Assembly: GCA_035943995.1 (NCBI GenBank)
Contig: DASZBS010000002.1
Coordinates: 27,141 to 91,140 of the forward strand
Length of the DNA: 64,000 bases
Origin: Vulcanimicrobium sp035943995
GTDB taxonomy: Bacteria > Vulcanimicrobiota > Vulcanimicrobiia > Vulcanimicrobiales > Vulcanimicrobiaceae
Direction of reading: 5' to 3'
Positions 1-8,481 of the stretch are shown in pieces; the stretch's first letter is position 1; every line of letters starts with the position of its first letter. Under the pieces are notes generated by a model. It saw only the letters and a program-made list of their open reading frames with translations. It was not told the DNA's origin and made no database searches. The position numbers and the translations under genes were made by a program.

Positions 1-2
1 CT

Positions 3-881
3 CCGCCGCGCGGTACGCCCGTCGCGCACGAGCACCGGCTCGTCTACGACTGCGAGCATCAGACGCGGCTGCCCGGAACGCTGCGCCGACGCGAAGCGCA
101 GCCGCCGTGCGACGACGCCGACGTCAACCGCGCGTACGACGCAGCCGGAACGACGTACGACTTCTACCGAACCGTCTTCGGCCGCGACTCGGTGGACGGT
201 CACGGGAAACACCTGATCTCGTCCGTGCACTACGGCGAGCAGTTCGACAACGCGCGCTGGGACGGCGCGCAGATGGTGTACGGCGACGGGGACGGCGTCG
301 TGTTCGGATCGTTCACCCGTTTCCTCGACGTCATCGCGCACGAGCTGACCCATGGCGTGATCTACAATGCGACGCAGCTCGGCTACGAGGGCGAGGCCGG
401 AGCCCTGAACGAGTCGCTCGCGGACGTATTCGCAAGCCTCGTGAAGCAGTGGGCGCATCGCGAAACCGCCGCCAAAGCGGATTGGCTCATCGCAAAGGGT
501 CTCTTCCTACCGCCCATCCGCGCTAAAGCACTGAGGTCGCTCGCCGCGCCCGGCTCAGCGTTCAACGACAAGAAGTTCGGCCTGCACGACACGCAACCGG
601 CGCACATGCGTGACTTCGTCACCGATCCGAGCGCCGATCCGGTGCACGCCAACAGCGGCATCCCCAATCACGCGTTCTATCTGTTCGCCAAGGAGCTCGG
701 CGGCCACGCCTGGGAAACGGCAGGCCGCATCTGGTACGACACGATGTGCACTGGCCTTCGCGAAGATTGCACCTTCTCGATCTTCGCCGCGCAGACGTTG
801 TTTGCTGCAGAGCGCTACGGAGCAACGACGTTAGAAGCGCTCGCGCGCGCGTGGCGCAAAGTCGGCGTGTTGGAAGACTGA
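3..881 (+). CDS. M4 (thermolysin-like) metallopeptidase, 5' end outside window
   Basis: Zinc endopeptidase of family M4, normally secreted with an N-terminal propeptide. The reading frame is open from the left edge, so the propeptide and signal are missing from view. Visible family marks are FGRDSVDGHG, QMVYGDGDG, the zinc site HELTH (bases 339-353), the downstream zinc-ligand Glu in NESLADVF, and the transition-state His in DPVHANSGIPNHAFY. The C-terminus ends in an ARAWRKVGV segment typical of the helical lobe. All catalytic residues I can place are present, so it should be active. No neighbour suggests a specific substrate; the next gene is on the opposite strand. Confidence 0.93.
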   Translation, partial: PPRGTPVAHEHRLVYDCEHQTRLPGTLRRREAQPPCDDADVNRAYDAAGTTYDFYRTVFGRDSVDGHGKHLISSVHYGEQFDNARWDGAQMVYGDGDGVVFGSFTRFLDVIAHELTHGVIYNATQLGYEGEAGALNESLADVFASLVKQWAHRETAAKADWLIAKGLFLPPIRAKALRSLAAPGSAFNDKKFGLHDTQPAHMRDFVTDPSADPVHANSGIPNHAFYLFAKELGGHAWETAGRIWYDTMCTGLREDCTFSIFAAQTLFAAERYGATTLEALARAWRKVGVLED

Positions 882-1107
882 CCCGCACGTCACAGTCTCC
901 GCGACCGTCATTGGATGGCCGGCTCCGAGACGGGACGACGAAATGAGCGACATCGAAATCGCAACCCTCGATCGCCCGGCGTACGTGCGCCACGAAGATC
1001 GTTCCGTAGCCGGCCGGCGGCCGCGCCGCGGGTTGCTTCCACGAAGCCCGGCGCCGCGCGAACCCGCCGCACCTGCATGATACGTAGTGTGCGCCACGAT
1101 CGTGGCG

Positions 1108-2055
1108 TTATAGCAGCCCGGCGAGTCGAAGCGACCGCCGGATTTCTGCTTTCCGCCCGGCGACCGGCCAGCCGATTACTTTACCGACAACGCGGCCCTC
1201 CCGGAAAAAATAGAACACGGGCGTCTCCCAACGATCGACCATCGGCCATTCTTCACGCCGGTAAGCGACCGCCATCGATTCCTGTGGATGGACGCGATTC
1301 CACTTGCCTATCGTCTCAAAAGACGTGCTTTGATCCGGGGGGACGACCCAGACCGCATGCTCGTGAAAGAGCGGCCGAAGGGCGGCATCGCCCTCGATAC
1401 TGCGAATCGCGCGTTGGGAAAAATGGCAGAGCGGTGACGAGACCACGACGATGCGCCGCCCGCTTCGGAGATCGACCGATCTTCGTTCGAGCTTCGACCC
1501 GCCTGCATGTACCAGCAACGCCGTCGGTCCCCGACGAGTGCTATCGTCAGCGACAACCGGAACGGCGCCGATCGAAACAGTGCGTGGATGGAGCCTGGCG
1601 AACGCTCGCGCCTGGTCGAAATAGCGAATCTGGATTAACGACGCGTAGACGTTCGCGTAATCAGCGTCGCGCGCTATCCCGCGTCGGCGCAACTCGGCCA
1701 GATCGAGCTGCATATCGCCAAGCGGCCCGGCCGACACGCCGTAGATAAAGGTCATATGGGCGGCCCGAAAGAGCAGCGCGAGATCGCCATTTCCAAGTTT
1801 CGACACTGCGGCGGCCGTCTGATACGGCGAGAACGCTGCCCGATAGCGATCGTTAATTTTTGACGCAACCGTACGGGTCGGGGGATCGCTCTGTACCACG
1901 CTTCGCTGAAAGTGGTCGAAGCCGTTAAAGGCCGACTCGACGGAAGACAGCTGCTTTTCAGGACTCCCGGTACACGCAACAAAGGCCACTGAGAGGACGA
2001 GGAAACAAGCCGTCTCAATGACGCGTCGGGGGAATTCGCTCATTTCGCTCGCCAC
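1108..2055 (-). CDS. Putative lipoprotein with a thioredoxin-like C-terminal half
   Basis: Unrecognised 315-residue protein. The N-terminus has a hydrophobic signal ending in FVAC, a plausible lipobox, so it is probably an envelope lipoprotein. The first half is helical with no recognised domain. The second half reads like a thioredoxin fold: a beta strand (RRIVVVSSPL) runs into CHFS at the position of a CxxC/CxxS active site, and later come WETPVFYFF, with Pro before a strand like a cis-Pro loop, and GRVVGKVIGWP. A single-Cys motif would suggest a reductase, isomerase or binding role, not an oxidase. It ends about 225 bases from the M4 protease gene and starts 12 bases downstream of a same-strand lipoprotein gene, so the two may be co-transcribed. 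Confidence 0.6.
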   Translation of the reverse strand: MASEMSEFPRRVIETACFLVLSVAFVACTGSPEKQLSSVESAFNGFDHFQRSVVQSDPPTRTVASKINDRYRAAFSPYQTAAAVSKLGNGDLALLFRAAHMTFIYGVSAGPLGDMQLDLAELRRRGIARDADYANVYASLIQIRYFDQARAFARLHPRTVSIGAVPVVADDSTRRGPTALLVHAGGSKLERRSVDLRSGRRIVVVSSPLCHFSQRAIRSIEGDAALRPLFHEHAVWVVPPDQSTSFETIGKWNRVHPQESMAVAYRREEWPMVDRWETPVFYFFREGRVVGKVIGWPVAGRKAEIRRSLRLAGLL

Positions 2056-2067
2056 TCCGTTCTCAGC

Positions 2068-2577
2068 CTAGCAGTTACTCGTGCAGATATCGGTTATTGA
2101 CAACGAGCAGGTTGCTCGCGAAGCGCATTTATAACCCGAATAGTCTGTATCGGTGCCGCCGCCTTCTCCCGGCGTGATTTGGAGCGCACTGATCACGCGC
2201 TTGTCGGCAGCCGTCTCGACGCGAACGTTCGGAATGATCGCGACGTCTTTCTGAACCCCGAAAAGGACCAGCACGTCGTAAATTTGACTTACGGTCAATT
2301 CACTTTGCAGATCAGCGAAGTTAAATCCGCTGATCCCTTTTGCACCAAAGGTGATGCTCGACAAAAATCGTTCGCGAGCACCAGTCGAGAGCGCACTAAG
2401 CGGCGAACCAGTTGCTGCTGTCCGCGAAAGGTACTGTTGGAGATCACTTTGCGAACGGATTATCCCGGACGGCGACACGACAGCCGGGGCTTTCACGACA
2501 GGTCCATTCGATGACGAACAGCCAGAAACAAGAAGGCCGCCAATACCGATCAATGCGGCAAGGTTCTGTATTCTCAT
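2068..2577 (-). CDS. Small lipoprotein with four-Cys C-terminal tail (copy 1)
   Basis: Unrecognised protein of 169 residues. The start at 2577 is chosen because GGGAG lies just upstream and the protein then begins MRIQNLAALIGIGG with the lipobox VSGC. The middle is helical (SPLSALSTGARERFLSS, FGVQKDVAIIPNVRV). The last 22 residues hold four cysteines in the pattern KCASRATCS then DICTSNC, ending directly at the stop. It is a clear paralogue of the next upstream gene (2785-3282), sharing the signal, the SALS-GARERFLSSITFGA block, the FGVQKDVAIIPNVRV block and the Cys tail. The two Cys pairs could form disulfides in the periplasm. Function unknown. Confidence 0.6.
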   Translation of the reverse strand: MRIQNLAALIGIGGLLVSGCSSSNGPVVKAPAVVSPSGIIRSQSDLQQYLSRTAATGSPLSALSTGARERFLSSITFGAKGISGFNFADLQSELTVSQIYDVLVLFGVQKDVAIIPNVRVETAADKRVISALQITPGEGGGTDTDYSGYKCASRATCSLSITDICTSNC

Positions 2578-2784
2578 ATCACTCCCGTGTCCCGAAATCG
2601 GAAATCGACTCGGGCTATTGGCTATAAGCACACCCTGTACAGCAGTCAATCAGGGTCACCGAAACTAGGGCAAAATGAACAACCGCTGCTCGAGCCAACG
2701 TCCGGGTTCTACGCTTGCCTCTCAAACCCCTTAGAGACGACTGAGCGAAACCGTTCGTTATGCTCGTCGGTCCTGTTCTCAGTG

Positions 2785-3282
2785 CTAGCAGTTACTCGTG
2801 CAGATGTCGCCGGGTGATTGCGAGCATGTTGCTCGCGAAGCGCAACGATAATCCCGATAGTCCCCGCCGTCGATATGTTTCGCGCTGAAGGGGAATGTCC
2901 TGACGACGCGCTTGTCGGCCGGCGTATCGACACGAACGTTCGGAATGATTGCGACGTCCTTCTGCACTCCGAAAAGACGCAGCACGTCGTAAACTTGAGT
3001 TGCCGTCAATTCGCCTTGTAGATCGGCATAGCGGAATCCGCTGATTCCCGTCGCACCAAACGTGATGCTCGACAAGAATCGTTCGCGAGCACCACTCGAG
3101 AGAGCACTAAGCGGAGAAGTCCCCGTCGCCGAAAGGTACCGTTGCAGATCGCGTGCGGAACGGATTATCCCGGCGGGCCTCACGACACCGGTGGATCTCA
3201 CAGCTGTTCCATGTGAAGAAGAACAGCCGGATACAACAAGGCCGCTAATACCGATCGCTATGGCAAAGATCCGAATTTTCAA
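2785..3282 (-). CDS. Small lipoprotein with four-Cys C-terminal tail (copy 2)
   Basis: Paralogue of 2068-2577, 165 residues. The open frame runs on upstream into unrelated sequence, but a TTG at 3280-3282 preceded by GGGGAG gives a protein that aligns with copy 1 from its first residue (KIRIFAIAIG, lipobox VSGC). The central SSITFGATGISG and FGVQKDVAIIPNVRVDT blocks and the tail YRCASRATCS plus DICTSNC are conserved; the linker just before the tail differs most. The two copies are separated by about 200 bases on the same strand, consistent with tandem duplication. Role unknown; a secreted or surface-anchored disulfide-stabilised protein is the simplest reading. Confidence 0.6.
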   Translation of the reverse strand: MKIRIFAIAIGISGLVVSGCSSSHGTAVRSTGVVRPAGIIRSARDLQRYLSATGTSPLSALSSGARERFLSSITFGATGISGFRYADLQGELTATQVYDVLRLFGVQKDVAIIPNVRVDTPADKRVVRTFPFSAKHIDGGDYRDYRCASRATCSQSPGDICTSNC

Positions 3283-3299
3283 TCTACTCCCCTGACCAC

Positions 3300-3710
3300 G
3301 GGCTGGCTTCGGCGTCAGAAAGCTGTTCGCTTTTCGGCCAAAATGATCTTGCCCTCGCCGCGCCGCTGCATCACGGATAGTTGGCCGGACCGCACGCCAA
3401 ACCGATCCCAAGTTGCCGTCGACGATGGAGTTCCAGAGTTCCATCATGTATTCTGCGGGACGCCGGCGCGTGTTCGTTCCGGGGTTCGCGGCGACCACGT
3501 CGACCCCGCCGACCCCGCCGAATCGCTCGGCGACCGACACGATCGCATAGTCGTCCCGCAGGTCGGCGACGAACGCGTCGGCGTCCGCGCCTGACTCGCG
3601 AAGCTCGGCAACCACGGCGGACGATTTGGCGCGGCCGCGCCCGACGATCGCGACGGCGGCGCCCGCGTTCCCGAGCCCGCGCGCAATCCCTAGCCAGCAC
3701 GCGAATAGCA
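3300..3710 (-). pseudogene. Remnant of a short-chain dehydrogenase/reductase
   Basis: Minus-strand sequence encodes recognisable SDR pieces: GIARGLGNAGAAVAIVGR resembles the end of the glycine-rich NAD(P) loop and first helix/strand, FVADLRDD the strand-3 Asp region, and AANPGTNTRR the NNAG segment. The true N-terminus (TGxxxGxG) is missing, replaced by LFACWLGIARG. Near 3345 the frame shifts: a different frame gives QRRGEGKIILAEK, the usual strand 5 of SDRs before the catalytic Ser, which itself is absent. It lies between two functional-looking genes and overlaps the promoter region of the HipB-like gene. A dead fragment, truncated at both ends. Confidence 0.65.
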
Positions 3711-3762
3711 TCAAATATGATATGATAAGTACCGTGACAGCTGATAATACATCAGATATGAT
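3709..3762. promoter_or_regulatory. Paired ATCA-N4-TGAT operator boxes upstream of hipB-like gene
   Basis: Two near-identical 13-mers, CATCAAATATGAT (3709-3721) and CATCAGATATGAT (3750-3762), lie 41 bases apart, and each contains an ATCA-N4-TGAT palindrome. They flank the probable start of the XRE/HipB-like gene. This spacing, about four helical turns, would let two regulator dimers bind one face of the DNA. AT-rich TATGAT and GATAAT between them could serve as -10 elements. HipB-type antitoxins are known to autorepress through palindromes upstream of their own operon; here the match is by position and symmetry only. Confidence 0.55.
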
Positions 3763-4060
3763 GGCCACAATAGGTGCGTCCCCCCGTACGGTCCGCCGAC
3801 ACGTCGGGCGCCGTGCACGGAGCGCTCGCCTTGCTGCTCGGCGCTCGCAAGCCGACGTCGCGCGTGCCGCAGGCGTCTCGCTACCTACCCTCCAGCGATT
3901 CGAGGCGGGAGCTAATGTCAGCCTCGATGTGCTCGTCCGTACCGCCATCGCACTCGGCGCCGAACGTGACTTGCGCGACCTGTTCCCGCAGCCCGACGCA
4001 CGCACCATCGAGCAAGTTCTGGAACGCCGGCGATTGCGACAACGAGGGCGCGGGAAGTGA
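3722..4060 (+). CDS. XRE-family (HipB-like) antitoxin/regulator
   Basis: Helix-turn-helix protein of about 112 residues from ATG 3722; an alternative ATG pair at 3758/3761 is equally possible and none has a good Shine-Dalgarno. The HTH is clear: RSQADVARAAGVSLPTLQRFEAGANVSLDVLVRTAIALG. The tail, DLRDLFPQPDARTIEQVLERRRLRQRGRGK, is the usual C-terminus of HipB-like proteins that precede HipA-type kinases. Its stop overlaps the GTG of the hipA-like gene (GTGA, 4057-4060). It should repress its own operon through the paired palindromes at 3709-3762. With the partner kinase frameshifted, it may now be a solitary autorepressor. Confidence 0.75.
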   Translation: MISTVTADNTSDMMATIGASPRTVRRHVGRRARSARLAARRSQADVARAAGVSLPTLQRFEAGANVSLDVLVRTAIALGAERDLRDLFPQPDARTIEQVLERRRLRQRGRGK

Positions 4061-5329
4061 CGACGCCGGTCCTTCGCGTCGCGCTTGCATTTTCACCGGA
4101 TCATCAGGTCCCGGTCGGCCGCCTCGCGCTCGACGGCAATGTGGTCGTCTTCGAATATGACGCCGCGTTTGCAGAGTCCGGGCTTTCGCTCAATCCGGCG
4201 TTCGGCACCATCGGGCCCGGGTTGCTCCACCCGCGCGATCCGCGAGCGTTTCGTGGATTGCACGGCGTCTTCGCAGACAGTCTCCCGGATGCATGGGGCG
4301 ATTTGCTCGTGGAGCGACGGCTTCGTCGGGCGGGTGTCGCGACCTCATCGCTAACGGTGTTGGATCGTCTTGCGCTCGTCGGCCGGCGCGGTCGCGGCGC
4401 ACTCGTGTACGAGCCCGCTGACGACGGCGCTGCTGCTGCAATCGCGGGCGAGATCGATCTGAATCGACTCGCACACGAAGCCGGCGAGGTGCTCGAGGGT
4501 CACGAGAGTGCCGTTCTTCACGAGCTCGAGCGTCTGGGCGGATCGTCCGGTGGTGCGCGCCCGAAAGTCCAGGTCGCGCTCGACGATGCGGGACGCGCGC
4601 GGGAAGACGGCGGCGAGCCCCTACCGCCCGGCTTTACGAGTTGGATCGTCAAGTTCCGCGGCAACCTCGATCGGGTAGACATCGGTTCGCTTGAAGCCGC
4701 GTACGCCGAAGCGGCGCGGCGTGCCGGAATCGATATGCCGCGCACGCGCTTGATCTCCGCGCAGACCGGTCCCGGGTACTTCGCGACGGAACGGTTCGAT
4801 CGGAAGCCGGACAACGGGCGCATCCACATGCTTTCGATCGCCGGTATGCTCGACGCGGATTGGACGCTGCCGTCAATCGACTACGAAGCGGTCCTGGACG
4901 CAGTTCGCGGCGCAACTCGCGACGATCGAGCGGTCGTGCAAATGTATCGACGCATGGTATTCAACGTTTTGGCGCAACCGCGACGATCACACCAAGCAGC
5001 ACGCCCTTCTTCTCGACGGCGATGGTGCGTGGCGGCTCTCGCCCGCATACGACCTCACGTTTGCCTCAGGGCCTGGAAACGAACACTACTTGGCGGTCAA
5101 CGGGCGTGGTCGCGACGTGGCGCGGCGCGATCTTCTTGCGGTTGGCGAGGCACAGTCCATCAGTCCGCGGCGGGCCGGCGCCATCATCGACGACGTAGCC
5201 GGCATCGTCGAGAATCTGCCCTCGATCTCAAGCGATTTCGGCGTGACGCGCACGACGCTAACCGAGCTGAAAAAAGCGCTAGCGCGACAGCTTTCGCTCA
5301 CTGTGGTTTCGGCACGTTCAAGCAACTGA
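4057..5329 (+). pseudogene. HipA-family kinase toxin gene, interrupted by one frameshift
   Basis: HipA-like Ser/Thr kinase, about 423 residues if the frame is restored. Frame 1 carries the N-terminal HipA domain (LSLNPAFGTIGPGLLHPRD, FADSLPDAWGDLLVERRL) and the first kinase part (SSGGARPKVQVAL, the nucleotide-loop region, then TSWIVKF). At base 4975 the frame breaks: GCG-C-AAC. Continuing one base later restores NRDDHTKQHALLLDGDG, the catalytic loop, then the LSPAYDLTFASG block, and the protein ends at 5329. The loss equals two missing bases or one extra. Without correction the product ends at 5343 in unrelated residues and lacks the catalytic Asp, so the toxin should be inactive. A sequencing or assembly error is the main alternative. 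Confidence 0.8.
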
Positions 5330-5368
5330 TCCCGCCGCATTAGCCGAACGTCCAGATGGAAGAGGGCC

Positions 5369-5392
5369 CCATCGAGCGGCCAAGCTCGATGG
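5369..5392. terminator. Hairpin between convergent genes
   Basis: Perfect 9-bp stem CCATCGAGC / GCTCGATGG with a 6-base loop, placed between the convergent hipA-like gene and the lipoprotein gene at 5427. There is no clear U-run on either side, so it may act as a weak or Rho-assisted bidirectional terminator. Confidence 0.5.
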
Positions 5393-5426
5393 AGATCCCT
5401 CGTCCACGTGTTTGCCGGCTATCGTT

Positions 5427-6377
5427 CTAGACGGATAGCTGACAGTTCGAGCACACGAGCAAGAACTGACTTCGGGTCGAGAACACCATCGCCGTGAACG
5501 CGGCCAACGCGATCGCGAGAAGTCCCGCACAGATGGCTGCGCCGGCACCGATCGTCCACCACGCCAGAAGGCCGAGGCATCCGATGAACGCCAGACCGAT
5601 CGCGACGAGCGCGAGTGCCCACGTCGCCCAGATGAGCGTGCGCCATTGATCGCACTCCGCTAATTTTGCTGCAGTGCACGGACTTTGCGTGCCGACCACG
5701 ACGGGAGCGGCGGTCGCGTTCGGGCCGTTGACGGGGACGGCTTGACGAGGAGCTCGCCCTTCCGTCATCGCCGCCAACGCGGCCGTGGGGATTTGATATG
5801 TCGCTCCCGATGAATCGGTATAGGTGTACTGCTCCGACCCGTTTTCCCCGGTTGCGGCGACTTTCCACCACGCATTGCTGGCAAGCGTCACCGTCGACGT
5901 TCGCGTCCCGGAATCATATCGCAATTGATACGGCACGGTTGCGTCCGGCCCGTTGATGGACCCGTTGTACGTCGTGTCGGCTGCGAGGGTCCACGGCGTG
6001 GGCACCGACGCCGTCGACTGGCTCCCGTCCACGCCGGTAAGCATGAAATTGAAAGCGTCATCGGTGCAACCCGACGTATCGGTTTGGGCGGCCCAGCTTC
6101 CGTCCGGCTTGTACATGTTGACGTAACCGTCCGTATGGGTCTGAAACGCGTACCCGCCCGGACCAGACTGCACGGTGCCGGTCGCGACGTCCCTGATCGA
6201 TCGGCTGGCCGTGAACCGCGGAGAGCCTCTGGCTCGCCTGATACTGATCGGCTTGAGCGTCGTGGAACTGGTTTTTATCGGGATACTCGTTTTGGAAGTG
6301 TTGCCTCCGGAACACGCCGTCAGAGCCACGGCAGCCGAGCCGAAAAGCATCTTCGATCGATTGAGGATCACCTTCAT
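5427..6377 (-). CDS. Putative lipoprotein with two C-terminal membrane helices
   Basis: Unrecognised 316-residue protein. The N-terminus MKVILNRSKMLFGSAAVALT leads to the lipobox LTAC. A Ser/Thr/Gly-rich central region (about 60-220) has repeated beta-like stretches (PYQLRYDSGTRTSTVTLAS, SEQYTYTDSSGATYQIP). Residues about 240-300 form two strongly hydrophobic helices with a short turn (LIWATWALALVAIGLAFIG; IGAGAAICAGLLAIALAAF), and the protein ends with two closely spaced cysteines, CSNCQLSV. Lipid-anchored plus two membrane spans is an odd combination: the signal could instead be an uncleaved helix. No domain recognised. Confidence 0.55.
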   Translation of the reverse strand: MKVILNRSKMLFGSAAVALTACSGGNTSKTSIPIKTSSTTLKPISIRRARGSPRFTASRSIRDVATGTVQSGPGGYAFQTHTDGYVNMYKPDGSWAAQTDTSGCTDDAFNFMLTGVDGSQSTASVPTPWTLAADTTYNGSINGPDATVPYQLRYDSGTRTSTVTLASNAWWKVAATGENGSEQYTYTDSSGATYQIPTAALAAMTEGRAPRQAVPVNGPNATAAPVVVGTQSPCTAAKLAECDQWRTLIWATWALALVAIGLAFIGCLGLLAWWTIGAGAAICAGLLAIALAAFTAMVFSTRSQFLLVCSNCQLSV

Positions 6378-6674
6378 CTCCTAATCAAAAGCATCGCGCA
6401 TGTTGATAAAATGCGCTGAATCGCTCGGTGATCACATGCCGCGACAAATCAACGGCTTTCCGCGGAGCGCCGGGGCAGCACAGACGCCGCATCGCACGGC
6501 GGTTCCAACCTTCGGCACCAAAACGACAAGACACCCTTCAGCCGAATCTGGAACGTGAGTATAGCACATTCGGGGCGCGTCCGTACGGAACCGCACAGAT
6601 ATTTTCGCACCGCAAAACGCCGGCCAAACGATTGCCAGGTCGCTGCCCGCGATAACGAAAATGGACCGCTTGCC

Positions 6675-7256
6675 GTGCCTCAAATTTCTCCGGCGGAATT
6701 TTACGTGCTGCCGCTGCGGGCCCATACCTTTCTCACGGGCGTTCCGCTCCACGACGTCTGGGCGGTGGATCTCCCGCGCCTTCGCGAGCACATGACGCTC
6801 ACAGAGTTTCGTCGCCGCGCGAATCAGGACCGATCGACCGGACGCTTCCCGGCTCCGGTGCGCGCGCTCTTTCGACTGCGGTTTTTTCTCGGTCGCATCT
6901 TTCGCTTAGAAGCCGCCCCGAGAGACGCCGGCGTGACATCGTTCGCGTCGCGGCTGACCGAAGACGATCGTGCTCGGTCGTCGGCCGAAGCCGGGACGCC
7001 CGACGGTCCTTTCCGCGTCGTCTACCGTTTCGAGAACGAGCAGCTTCTCGAAGTGCATAATCGAACGGCGCACGCCGCAGCCCTCAGCGCGCTCGCGGAA
7101 ACGGCGACCGGCTATCGTTTCTACTTCGCGGTCTACGTCGTGAAGACAGGTTGGGTCACACCCATCTACATGGCCCTGATCGACCCGTTTCGAAAGTGGA
7201 TCGTCTACCCGGCGATCTTGAAGAACGTCCGCGCGAGCTGGCAGGCCCTCGAATGA
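6675..7256 (+). CDS. DUF2867-like protein
   Basis: About 193 residues from a GTG at 6675. The frame is open back to 6555, but the upstream part has poor coding character, and the 6378-6674 stretch otherwise holds nothing I recognise. The sequence has the general layout of DUF2867 proteins: an N-terminal motif on trafficking to a surface (FYVLPLRAHTFLTGVPLHDVWAVDLP), a basic middle, FRVVYRFENEQLLEVHN, then TGYRFYFAVYVVKTGWVTPIYMALIDPFRKWIVYP. In that family the domain is often found alone or fused to NAD-binding epimerase-like domains; the biochemical role is not known. It stands alone between divergent and unrelated neighbours. Confidence 0.6.
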   Translation: MPQISPAEFYVLPLRAHTFLTGVPLHDVWAVDLPRLREHMTLTEFRRRANQDRSTGRFPAPVRALFRLRFFLGRIFRLEAAPRDAGVTSFASRLTEDDRARSSAEAGTPDGPFRVVYRFENEQLLEVHNRTAHAAALSALAETATGYRFYFAVYVVKTGWVTPIYMALIDPFRKWIVYPAILKNVRASWQALE

Positions 7257-7312
7257 GACTTTGTATCAGGCGGTTGACACGAACTTCTCGTTCGTGTTAG
7301 GTTGCTAATACA

Positions 7313-8035
7313 ATGATCTTCATAGAGCGAATCGAGATCGCAGCCATAGCGGCGCTCGTAGGCGTCGTCTATTTCGTGCTGGCACGGCGCGTGGGCCGTC
7401 ACGGCGAAGCCTCGGCGCCGGCGCGGTACGCTATCGCTGCGGCTTCATTCGTGTTGGCAGCGCTCGTAGCGCTGGGCGCCCTCGCGCCGGTCGTCGGATA
7501 CAGCGTCCTCTGTTTGTCGCTGGCCACGGTCTTTCTCGCGGACCTGGTTCAGGAAGAGCGCGCGCACCGGCGGCGAGTCGCTTCGCTTTCTCCTCGGCCC
7601 GCGGCGGACCGCGTGCCGACGGTATGGATCGTCATCACCCTGCTTTCCACGCTGACGCTCCTTCCGTACGTGCTCGGAGGCGTCGATGTCGTTCCGGCGC
7701 TGATCGCCGTTGCTTGTGCCCTCGCGATGGCTGCCATCGCGTGGCGTGTCGCAAGCGCTCCCACGCAACTCACCGGCGAGGATTGTCAGGGGGATCCCCA
7801 GACCGAGCACCTTCGCGACCGCGCAAGCCGTGCGCGCCGAACCGGCTTGACCTGCGTGGTTGCGATTGGAAGCATCGCCCTTTTCATGGGCTTCGACAAC
7901 GCGACGCCGCCGGCAGTCGGCGGGCTCGGACGCATCACGGTCATCGAGATGCTCCTGGTTTGGGCCGGCCTCTGGGCGTGGCAAGCCTGGTACGTGCGCC
8001 GAGTTTCCCATTCGGTGCGCACGATCGCACCGTGA
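7313..8035 (+). CDS. Hypothetical multi-pass membrane protein
   Basis: A 240-residue integral membrane protein with about six hydrophobic segments (around residues 5-23, 40-60, 65-83, 103-147 as two, 185-200 and 208-226). The soluble loop in the middle (about 148-180) is charged and has no recognised motif. Its TGA overlaps the GTG of the following GntR regulator (GTGA, 8032-8035), so the two are translationally coupled. Small membrane proteins next to YtrA-type GntR regulators are often part of regulated export or resistance units, but no ABC ATPase is present here. Function unknown. Confidence 0.65.
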   Translation: MIFIERIEIAAIAALVGVVYFVLARRVGRHGEASAPARYAIAAASFVLAALVALGALAPVVGYSVLCLSLATVFLADLVQEERAHRRRVASLSPRPAADRVPTVWIVITLLSTLTLLPYVLGGVDVVPALIAVACALAMAAIAWRVASAPTQLTGEDCQGDPQTEHLRDRASRARRTGLTCVVAIGSIALFMGFDNATPPAVGGLGRITVIEMLLVWAGLWAWQAWYVRRVSHSVRTIAP

Positions 8036-8412
8036 CCGACCTCTTCCTCGCGGTCGATCCGGATCTTGAAACAGCTCCGTTTCAGCAGATCGTCGATCAG
8101 CTCCGTGGTTTCATCGAACGCGGCGAGCTTCGGCCGGGCGATTCACTGCCCACGGTTCGGCAACTCGCGGGCGATCTCGGCGTTGCACCAAACACGGTCG
8201 CGCGCGCCTATGCGGAACTGCAGCGCGATGGCTGGCTCGCCAGCGAAGGCCGCCGCGGAACGCACGTCGCGCCGCGGACGCCGGCAACGGACAAGCGCGC
8301 CCGTGCGAGAGCCTTACGCGACGCGATCGCTCAATTCTTGACGACGCTTGCGCATCGCGGCTATTCCGAGGACGAGGTTGCCGGTGCGCTGCAACATTTC
8401 GTAAAGTCGTAG
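8032..8412 (+). CDS. GntR-family transcriptional regulator, YtrA-like
   Basis: A 126-residue protein with the GntR winged helix at the N-terminus (PFQQIVDQLRGFIERGELRPGDSLPTVRQLAGDLGVAPNTVARAYAELQRDGWL) and only a short helical tail of about 45 residues. That layout is the YtrA subfamily, which lacks a large ligand-binding domain and usually represses an adjacent membrane transport gene. It starts at a GTG that overlaps the stop of the membrane-protein gene, so it probably controls that operon. Confidence 0.9.
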   Translation: MTDLFLAVDPDLETAPFQQIVDQLRGFIERGELRPGDSLPTVRQLAGDLGVAPNTVARAYAELQRDGWLASEGRRGTHVAPRTPATDKRARARALRDAIAQFLTTLAHRGYSEDEVAGALQHFVKS

Positions 8413-8481
8413 CAAGCGCTGCCGGTCGTCCCCGCGGATCGCACGAAGACCGATAAATCGTCTCTGCACGGATTGCGAGCG

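Noticed and set aside
3..881. The M4 protease as the maturation protease of the borosin
   Set aside because: It is more than 21 kb away with unrelated genes in between; nothing links the two.
2068..3282. The Cys-tailed lipoproteins as lanthipeptide or other RiPP precursors
   Set aside because: They have lipoprotein signals and no lanthionine synthetase or other modifying enzyme nearby.
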